A stretch of DNA of 64,000 bases from Morchella semilibera (taxonomy: Eukaryota; Ascomycota; Pezizomycetes; Pezizales; Morchellaceae): positions 1,002,370-1,066,369 of the forward strand of contig WBVU01000008.1 in assembly GCA_009192285.1 (NCBI GenBank), written 5' to 3'. Shown one piece after another: positions 55,570-64,000 of this stretch. Within the stretch, counting starts at the first letter, position 1; every line of letters starts with the position of its first letter. Below the pieces are notes generated by a model, which was not told the DNA's origin, ran no database searches, and saw only the letters and a program-made list of their open reading frames with translations. The position numbers were made by a program, and so were the translations under genes.

Positions 55570-58500
55570 CTAACCCCCATAAGGTCTTCCAGCCGTTGAG
55601 ATATAATCTACAAACCTCGTTAGACATGGGGCTAGAGCGTTTGGTGGGTCGCATACCGGTTTTAGTTTCCACAGACCCCACACCGAGATGACGAGCGTGA
55701 AGACGCACATAGCCAAAATGATAACCCACGTCCACTTTGGGCCGCCGCTCACGAGATCGATGTTCATTCCGAATAGAGACTTGGATATTACAGGTAGGAT
55801 TAGTGATACCTATCATGAATCAAGATGTTCCGGGACGCAGGTATTACCACAACGAACATGAGTGGCAAAAATATAAACTGATATCCGTTAGATTTTAATA
55901 ATAAGAGGCAAGAGGGGCTCACTTACTGTTATCCAACTCAATCTTTTCATACTCAACCCCATCTCCTTTGAGGTACGGCTTTCGAAGATAGAACTAAGAT
56001 TAAACTCCTAAAGGCGACAGAAAACGACCATCAGGATGCATCATTGATTGTGTCACAAGCGTACTATAAGTCCGGGAGAAGTGGCTTTTCGGAAGAAAAC
56101 CATGCAATACGCGCTCCTAGTTAGACAAAGACTTACAAGCTCAATCATCTTCTGCGTTCTGTCTGCCAAGTCGTCAATCTCGTGTGACACCTCCTGTTGC
56201 ATTTCTTCAATACTTGTGGATAGCCTCTTAATGGCCGCCGGAGCGTCCACCACCTCATCCAGAAGATACTTTGTCTCTGTAAACTTTAGTAGCGTGTCCC
56301 TGGCGGTTCGTACTTGTATCTTCAATAAGGAACGAGAGTTACTCCATGTTTGAGCGTCGGTTAGGAGAATCCCAGCGAGTCCAGCACTCATCCCCCGTTT
56401 CTCCAGAAGGAGCTTTCGCTGTATATCACCAAGGATTAGCAGGGGCTCATCATCCAGGCTCCAAGCCTCTCAAGCGGATAGTACACTATACTTGACTTAG
56501 AATAGCAAGGCTGTACATACGATTTGATCCAGATGTGTGTCCGCACTTTCAAGGAACCCCCGCCATTTCTCGTGTAAACGAGTAATAAAGGAGTTGAAGA
56601 AATCAACAGCGTCATCCGGCACCCACCCGATATCTAGTGTACTAACATAGTCCACCGTGCGGAAGATAGGAACAGACACTTGGCCGGGCTCTGTAGGCGG
56701 CCTGCGCATGTACCATGTTATCTCACTTTTCTTTGAATCGACTGCGAAATAGGTTCCCGAAGAGGTAACGTTGTCGGCCATTGTTTTATGCTCGCATAAG
56801 TAAGTAAACGACACCGCGCAAAATATACGTGCTACTCCACACGTTAGCCCCAACCTACAATCCAAATTTCATAAAGCTAACCCTCTTTATTGTGTAAACC
56901 CCTAACAAGGCTGTCAGATGGAAAAATAACCCCCGGACGCCTACTAGCCTCTCCGTAGTCATCGGTGGGGTGCCAGATCCATTGCGTTTCACATATCGTG
57001 CCATCATGTGGTGTTCGCAGCATCACCGGTACAGTCGAGTCCGGCAGTTTTATCCGCCTCGATCCCCAACTAGAGATATTCTCGACTCTATCAGGCCCAA
57101 CACTTTTAATAAGGTTAGCGACTATTTGTTTGGTTGGGTCTTGAGAGTGTATTAAAGCTAGACACATACTGATGTAGGCTCCCACGGTAATTAGGTTCCG
57201 GAAATGCAAGCGGAGGCAGTTTACCCGAACGTACTATACTAATAGAGGTCCTCCCTGCTAGAGACCTATGATATGTTATAGGGATTTGAATTGCATTTAA
57301 AGAGGTGTATTTCGAATTATTGGTTGAGTCATTCGGGCCCCAGTCCTGAATGCGATGGCCTCTGGCACTACAACCAAACCAAAGTAGTAACCTCAGTATC
57401 TGTGATCGAAATGGACCGCCGTGGCCTTCGAGGACAGCATCCAGCGCAGTAAGACCTCTATCGTCGCGGAGACGTTGACTAGCCCCAGCAAAGATAAGGA
57501 CGGAAGCGGCCCGGAGATGCCCGGCCTTTAATGCGCGATGCAACATAGTTTGGCCACGTTCGTCCCGATCGTCGATATTGACGCCGTGCTGTAGAAGGCA
57601 AAGAAGAACTTTTGGTTCGCTCCAAGGGAACGGAAAAGTGCGAAGGTTGGCATTGAAATCTGCTCCAGCCGCAAGCAGGGCCGCGACTATCTCCGTATGC
57701 CCACCCTCGGCCGCTGACTGTAGCAGTGTTATACCACGTTCATCTGATATCTTGGGATTGACATCAGCGCCAGCGGCAAGCAGGGCCGCTACTATCCCCG
57801 TATGCCCCCCCTCGACCGCTGCCTGGAGCGCTGTTCGGCCGTTGCTTTTTCCTAGCTTGGCATTGACATCTGCACCAGCCTCAAGCAGCCTCGCTACTAT
57901 CCCTGCATGCCCACCTTCGGCCGCCGCCTGTAGCGCTGTTCTACCAGAGTAGTCTCCTACCTTATGATTGGGATCTGCACCAGCCGCGAGTAGGATCGCT
58001 ACTATCTCCGCATGCCCACCACCAGCCGCTGCCTGCAGTGCTGTCCTACCATCGAATTCCGCCGGCCCGGCATTGACTGTTGCACCAGCCTTAAGTAGCG
58101 TTGAGACTATATCCGCATGCCCACCACCAGCAGCTGCCTGCAGTGCTGTCCTACCACCACCGAATTTCGCCGGCTTGGCATTGACGCTTGCGCCAGCCTT
58201 AAGCAGCGTCGATACTATATCCGCATGCCCACCCCCGGCTGCTGCCTGTAGCGGCTTTCTAGCAGAGAGGGGACCATCCTCGGTATTGACATCTGCGCCA
58301 GCCTTAAGCAGCGTCTCTACTATATCCGCGTGCCCACCTCCGGCCGCTGCCTGTAGCGCCGCGCCATCAGAGGGGTAATCATTTCCGGCATTGACATCTG
58401 CGCCAGCCTCAAGGAGCGTCGCTACTAACTCCGCATGTCCACCCCCGGCCGCTGCCCTTAGTGCCCTTCCGTCAGAGAGGTAATCTTCTCCGGTATCGAC

Positions 58501-59634
58501 ATTTGCGCCAGCATTAAGCAGCATCGCTACTATGTCTGCATGCCCACCCCTGGCCGCCGCCTCAATTGCTTCAGCAGCACCCATAAATGCGCGAGCCTCA
58601 AGCAGCGTGGCTACTATATCCGCATGCCCACCAGCGGCCGCTGCCCCTAGTGCTGTCGTACCATCCAATTCCGCCGGCATGGCATTGACACTGGCGCCAG
58701 CCGCAACCAGCGTCGCTACTATATTTGCATGCCCGCCCTCGGCCGCTGCCTGCAGCGCTGTTCGACCGTTGCCCCTTGCTAGGCTTTCATTGACATCTGC
58801 GCCAGCCTCAAGCAGCGTAGCTACTATATCCGCATGCCCACCCTCGGCCGCTGCCTGTAGCGCCGTCCTAGCAGAGTGGTAACCTGAATATACGCGGGCA
58901 TTGACATCTGCGCCAGCCTCAAGCAGCGTCGCCACTACCTCCGCATGCCCACCCCCGGCCGCTCCTGCCAGCGCTCTTCTACCAGAGTAGGGTGCCGGCG
59001 AGCGATCGACACTCGCGCCCGCCTCGCACAGACGTTTGACAGTGTCCAGGTGCCCCCCCTCCGCCGCCGCCTGCAGCGCTGTTCTTCCACCGACATCCAC
59101 AGGCCCAAATTCTACATCGGCGCCGTTGGCTAATAATAGCTCGACTAAATCCGTATTTCCGAATTTTGATGCCTCCTGTAGTGCCGTTCCTCTACATTGG
59201 TGGCAGGCCTTCTCGCTCACACTGATGCTTCGGTAAGGCTTATTGTGCTTCTCACATATGTACTGTGAATCAATAGTAGCACCTTTATCGATCAGAATCG
59301 CCGCTATTCTTTTATGGCCATGCGCCGCAGCCTCGCGTAGTGCATCATCTTGATCGCACACGAACAATGGATGGAACGGATCTGTATCTTGGATCATTTG
59401 CTTAACCCTGGCTTCATCTCCGTCTCGAACTGCCTTCATGAATTCCTCCCCGTCATAACCCGAGAGCGCGAGTTCAAGATCCTTAATATCGAGGCGGCCC
59501 CCAGAGGGTTTGGACGGGTCTATACTACCGACAATTCTTGGCAGTATGGCACCTCGATCGTTAGGGGGCGTTTGGTGTGTATCCGTCGTCTCGATGAGGC
59601 TAAGGTAGGACAACGGATAGGATTCGTCCGACAT
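55570..59634 (-). CDS. Ankyrin-repeat/CorA-like membrane protein (about 1,190 aa, six exons)
   Basis: Suggested exons: 59,634-57,225; 57,139-56,907; 56,790-56,521; 56,466-56,137; 56,007-55,927; 55,809-55,570. All joins keep frame; the donors of introns 1 and 2 are the least certain (57,185 also works for intron 1). Exon 1 encodes about 19 ankyrin repeats from about residue 60 to 780, of which about 13 are near-identical (GRTALQAAAEGGHADIVATLL type). After the second repeat there is a small Cys/His insertion, C127-x2-H130-x13-C144-x2-C147, that could bind zinc. The C-terminal exons encode a helical CorA-like domain: HLDQI, an amphipathic coiled coil (IEEMQQEVSHEIDDLADRTQ), SMKRLSWIT, TM1 ending SLFGMN and TM2 (WTWVIILAMCVFTLVISVW). 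The GMN signature of Mg2+-type CorA channels is intact. It probably sits in a membrane, with the ankyrin array outside the pore as a binding surface. Confidence 0.85.
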
Positions 59635-59910
59635 CGGCCCTGATGCGCAGAGTGGCTAGGGCGTCTGTGGTGGTAAAATATGTTGAAGTAGTAAACCTCC
59701 GCAGGTTGTTGAATATCTTGTGAGGATGCTGGGTGGGGGGTTGCCTTGAATGCGGAAATCGAGCGAGAGTGGTGTTTCGATGCTCTGTTGGTTCGTGGTA
59801 ATGTGAAGATGGCTGGGTTTATGCTTCAAGGTGACAGCTTTGGGTGACCGTATTCAATGGGGTACGGGGCGGGCGGTAGCTGGGCTCTCTCCCCGGCGGC
59901 GGAGTGGTTT

Positions 59911-59918
59911 TTTTTATA
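59911..59918 (-). promoter_or_regulatory. TATA box candidate of the ankyrin-CorA gene
   Basis: On the minus strand TATAAAAA lies about 280 bases before the ATG at 59,634. A longer perfect palindrome, GTATATATATATAC, lies at 59,991-60,004 and is an alternative. No other TATA-like element is near. Confidence 0.35.
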
Positions 59919-60004
59919 GCTCGGATGATTCCTGAAGGAGGGTTTGGCGCGCGAGCTGGGGTGTAGCTGCGTAGGGGGTGATGGTGCTGTGTATATATAT
60001 ATAC

Positions 60005-61662
60005 TCGGACGTCAGCGCCAGGTAGGACTGGAGAATCTGATTTTGATTTCTTACTTGGAGGAGATGTACGTAAAGAAAGGAGTAAACTAGTTGGTTTTCT
60101 TGAGCAGACGAGGTTGAAACCCCAAAGGTGCTGCGCTGATGGCCCCAAAATCTACAGGAAGGGGCCAGGGGGGGGGGGGGTGAGTGGGTGTGGTATTTGT
60201 TGGCCATACCCGAAAATGCGGCTGCGTACGTTGATCCAACAGGAATTCGAAGGCTTGCATGGCACCTCGCGTAGAATGTAGTCTCGCTTACCCTTGATCC
60301 CTTTGGTTGGTGAGTTTATCCCTGTGCGCAGTCTTCGGTACGGCTTGCCTTCGTTGGTTGGGCACTTGCTGATCATTAATTATTAGCGTCAGGGATGGCC
60401 GAGATCAACCCTTTTGATCGATGCGGCTGAGGATGTTTTGCCGCCAAGCCCCTGTGCTGCATAAAGGTGCGGGGTTAGTGGGGCTGAGGCTTGGCGTACC
60501 GTGATAAAAAAAAACAGGCACAACAGCGCGAGATCAGAGAACAAACTCTACTTCCCCCACCACCTACGCTCCGCTTTTGAAAGAGACACCAGACCATAAG
60601 ACTACGACCACATACATCACCGCCATGAGAGGCTACCGCAGGATATCTTCGTCACGCATGGCCATTATGCCTAACCACGGTCTGTTCCCCACTATCTCCC
60701 AACCTTCGTCCCTCCGCTTGACCGCGGAGTAGCACACACTGAACCTCCGCAGCTTCTACACCACGGATACTCTCACATATAGGAGCACACAGCACACCAC
60801 CGGCAGGAAGCGAGCCCGGGAGTTACGCCGCACTCAGGTCCTAGTATTGCGAGTCAGCATACAGTAGAATTGATGAATGAGTGGCAGGAGTGGAAGGTTT
60901 CTGACGCGTTCCAGCGCTACACGCTGATCAACTCTCTACGCCGATCATTTCTCTCTCCACCTGATACCGCCTGCTCAGAGTGTCTACCCCTTAATGGAAT
61001 TGATGCTTGGGATCGACAATATTCAAGGAGTGACTAAATCGTTGACCAGGAAGGGAGAAGGGAGGGAAGGTAGGTGAGAACACTCTCATGTATACAGGAG
61101 ACCCCTTCTCTAACCTCAGACCAGGCGCCCCACACGCGGACCAAACACCCCCCACCCGTGTGCTCCTACCAGCGCCTCGCACGCCCATCTTGTCTTCCTT
61201 ACGGGCCTCGGGGGCGCGCGGTGCGTGTTTCTCCCACGATGGAGACAGGGAGGAGCGGCGGGAGAGGGCGGTGAACTATGTGATTGATCTACCACGGTGA
61301 GTGTCACCATTACTCTGGGAACTGGCGGTACCCCCTTCTACACTGGACAGGACTTGTAAACTGCCATACAGCTCCGATGCCGTACATCTACTCGTCGCCC
61401 CCATACTCACCCCAAAGTCAACCTCAATCTATTGCGAGATTACCACAACGCTGTTGCCACCTGCGGATTCCCATCACGGCCTTATGCCATCAAACTTGCC
61501 CTACTCGGGAGAGGCTGGACCACACACACACCCTCCCCTATGCTTAGCGGCCATGTGGCTCTTATCGATAAGCAACAGGGTCCTTACCACTCCAGGTTAG
61601 CGCCTTTGCCTCCGATCCATCAATGACGGTTTTACATTCCAGCTACGCTAGTCACAAACGAA
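60005..61662. other. Spacer before the tRNA gene
   Basis: A 13-base G-tract at 60,168-60,180. A plus-strand frame at 61,088-61,300 ends with an ordinary-looking peptide (RERAVNYVIDLPR) directly followed by a GTGAGT donor, so it may be an isolated exon relic. No family is recognised. Otherwise no supported feature. Confidence 0.4.
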
Positions 61663-61734
61663 TCCGATGTGGTGTAACGGTTAGCATCGCTCGCTTTCAC
61701 CGAGCAGATCGGGGTTCGATTCCCCGCATCGGAG
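61663..61734 (+). tRNA. tRNA-Glu (anticodon TTC)
   Basis: A 72-nt cloverleaf without intron. The acceptor stem TCCGATG pairs with CATCGGA, with discriminator G at 61,734. The D-arm contains GGTGTAACGGTTAGCATC. The anticodon arm GCTCG-CTTTCAC-CGAGC has TTC at 61,696-61,698, and the T-arm contains GGGGTTCGATTCCCC. Internal A and B boxes are canonical, and a T-rich terminator (TTTTGTTTTTG) follows about 37 bases downstream. It decodes GAA/GAG Glu codons. All stems pair perfectly, so it should be functional. Confidence 0.98.
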
Positions 61735-64000
61735 ATAATACTGAAGTCACTCAGGGGCCTGTGTGTTCTTTTGTTTTTGTGTAGGTGCCCAGCTGCCAGA
61801 GGTGCTTTATGAGGAAGGGAGGGAGTCTGTTTCGTATGTAAGTTAAGTAAAAGCGATATTTGGGCGTTCTTCCGGCTCCGCTGTTGCTGGTAGTAGGTCT
61901 GTTGTGGGGCATACATCGTGGAATTTTCTTTAAAACGAGCGGCGTTGCCGGGGGTGGGGGGGGGGGTGTCAGGTCTAGCGCCGGAGGAGCAGCTGATCAT
62001 AGCGCTATAATCAAGAGGTGGGGATGGAGGCGATACACATTATGATTACGCCTCCAAGCCGTAGCGCATGGCGGGGATTCTGCGCGATACATATTTTTCG
62101 TATCAGCGCACCAGGAAACCATGAGAGTCGCAACGCATGCCAGTGGTGCTGATGTGATTCTCAATATGTAGTTAATATCATCGTGAGCTAGTACTCCAGG
62201 GCGTGGCGAGATACTGTTGCACCCTTCAAGGCTACTGGTACTGGATGTCAGTCTGTGTATATATCATGAATACTCCAGATATTAATCATTATGAACCCCC
62301 ACCATGCCTCCGACTCTAGAGGTCCTGCAGGGGACGTGGACGGACACATCCGTAATTCTCTGGGGCGCGGCGGTGGGTATGTAATAAATGTAATACTCCA
62401 TGCCTGCCACGATGCTAACCCGCTGGGAAATAGCCGTTCGATCAATACAGGGGGCTACGTGCGCAGAGTACGGGTGGTAAAAGTGCTAAAGGTCATCCAG
62501 CAGTAAATTACCTACGGCCGGCTGTGGTAATGGTGCTAGTATGAATTTATGGTGGAAGCACACGCGTACAAAAAGCGGCCGTATGCAGGTGCGAACGCTG
62601 CCGGGGGTATTTCACCGCCGGCCGGCCGCTGGGGGTTTTCGTATATTGTGGTACAGTATAAAGACTCATATCCGTTACATGTAGTCGGGGGAGGTTCAAA
62701 CAACTAGTGCAAGGGACATCCACCGCTCCAGACCAAGCACAGGGCACGCCACACGTGTCGAGGAGCTACCGCTACCCACCAGGCTGTACCTCGCCTGTAA
62801 CAAATTTTTATACCGCCACTGCTCAAAACCCTAACCACCGCTCGGAAACGAAATATATCGCATGACAGAGCCGCATTCTTGGCGCCAAGCCATGGTCTTC
62901 CGCTGCTTTATTCTAACCCCCCCCCCAGCATCTCCATTCTCAAGTGCAGTGGGTAACAAGTGGGGATGACGGGCGTGGAGGTCATAAAGTGCCACTCGCC
63001 CAGGTTAGGAGATCATGTTATCTCACTCGCTCGTTCCGAGGTTCACCGTTGATCACTCGGTTATGAATCTGTCGTGAGTCTTTTTTTTGCTCCTGTTATT
63101 GTTAATGGCAGCCCCTAGCATTCTTCCGTAACTAACAGGTAACGGAAATAAAACACGGGAAAATAGCCTTGACTGATCAGGTAATGGGTTTCTTTCGTGT
63201 GGGCGCTGCAGCGCGGCTTTGGTGATGACTGATGTTGGGAGGGGTATGGATGATTCGGGGAAAAGTAATGTTAGGAAAAGCGGGGACGAACCAAACCATA
63301 GAAATGAAGCCGCCCTTACTAGCCCCGGAGGTGCAAAGGCGGCCTAAATCAATCAACAAGGGGAGAGGGAGAATGAGATTGGAAAGAAGGAGCTTCTCCA
63401 AGGACGGCGTTCACTCGGGTTCAAGATAGTTGGACATGGAGGAGGTAGGGAAACAAGCGGGAACATACCCCAACATGCCAGCCAAGGACAGGAAAGACAA
63501 GGGCAGAAAGGGCACCTCGGTAGCAAGACAGCCGAGCCAGGGGGAACAGGAGTTTGTAGAGAAAGATCACCCCGGGATGGTTCCAGACGGTCATAGAACA
63601 TAAGTGGTAATGAATCCTAATAAAAGGGGAGGTAAGTTAAGGAAGAGACCACCCTGTGAAGCCAAGACTAGGGAAGAGAGGTATAAAGAGCGGGGATAGA
63701 GTAAGCATGGGCTTCATAGGAATGAAAGCAAATATACTTCAAGAAAACATAAGGCCCAGAAAACCCTAATTACCCCCGGCCAAGCGCTGGCTAAGCATAG
63801 GTAGCGATGTGGGGAGTAAAGATAGAAGGGATGCCTACCTCGGTAGAGCGTCGGCCGAGCCATAAGAAACGAAACCTAGCACCGACCCTCAAAAGAGCGC
63901 TGGCAGTACCAAGGCACATAGGAACACGGATAAGAGAAATGTACATACCCCCGAAAGAGCTAAGAAACTATACATGAAATATAAACCGGGGGTAGGAAAT
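61735..64000. other. Right-hand spacer, purine-rich at the end
   Basis: No supported gene. An 11-base G-tract lies at 61,956-61,966. From about 63,240 to the edge the plus strand is strongly purine-rich. Two similar blocks (CACCTCGGTAG..GCCGAGCC at about 63,511 and CTACCTCGGTAG..GCCGAGCC at about 63,835) suggest an unclassified repeat that runs out of the window. Confidence 0.4.

Noticed and set aside
57578-58882. Plus-strand frames rich in Ala/Ser/Cys/Pro opposite the ankyrin array
   Set aside because: They arise from the periodic codons of the ankyrin repeats on the other strand.
61074-61600. Frame with RERAVNYVIDLPR followed by a splice donor as a real gene
   Set aside because: Only one exon-like piece; no continuing exon or domain could be found.
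1-64000. CRISPR array or bacterial operon
   Set aside because: No regularly spaced direct repeats with unique spacers were seen, and introns, LTRs and TATA boxes indicate a eukaryote.

Overview
This window looks like nuclear DNA of a filamentous fungus, most likely an ascomycete. It has long mostly open genes with short introns of about 50-130 bases, fungal protein families (TPR-CHAT, a multi-membrane-segment family, ankyrin-CorA), a Tad1-like LINE with RNase H, a Fot1/pogo transposon, hAT and TA-target MITEs, and Ty3/Gypsy LTR debris. The mix of sparse genes and much nested repeat would fit a Pezizomycete (truffle-like) genome, but the sequence does not prove this.

Layout. Bases 1-20,050 are a graveyard of nested mobile elements. 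In order they are an LTR-like stretch, a 2.7-kb element with about 950-bp inverted arms, LTR and internal relics of a Ty3/Gypsy family, a 6-kb degraded LINE on the minus strand with an LTR inside its ORF1, and a cluster of LTRs in opposing orientation. Then come a 5'-truncated second copy of the LINE with a 12-bp target duplication, a pogo-type transposon (TA target, matching TIRs) interrupted by a solo LTR with a perfect 5-bp duplication, and a small TA-flanked MITE. Bases 20,481-26,569 hold one very long gene (minus strand): a membrane-anchored, proline-rich TPR protein with a C-terminal CHAT (caspase-fold) domain. Bases 26,570-37,500 are gene-poor, with old repeats, one broken gene relic and a hAT-type MITE. 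Bases 37,574-40,162 hold a multi-pass membrane protein (plus strand). Bases 40,163-48,640 carry repeats, including a second hAT MITE in inverted orientation. Bases 48,792-49,322 encode a small secreted Val/Thr-repeat protein. Bases 55,570-59,634 (minus strand) hold a six-exon gene that fuses about 19 ankyrin repeats to a CorA-like Mg2+-channel domain. A tRNA-Glu(TTC) lies at 61,663-61,734.

How the genes may fit together. The three large genes are a membrane-anchored TPR-CHAT, a signal-peptide-bearing multi-TM protein and an ankyrin-CorA fusion. All are membrane proteins of lineage-variable fungal families, and two carry sensor-type repeat arrays joined to an effector-like domain. This resembles the architecture of fungal allorecognition/innate-immunity genes, but that reading is inference. 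The CHAT domain has Arg where the catalytic His is expected. The most notable unexplained signals are a roughly 22-bp motif scattered at least six times over 42.5-55.1 kb, an unclassified 0.4-0.5 kb repeat pair, and the long inverted-repeat element at the left end.
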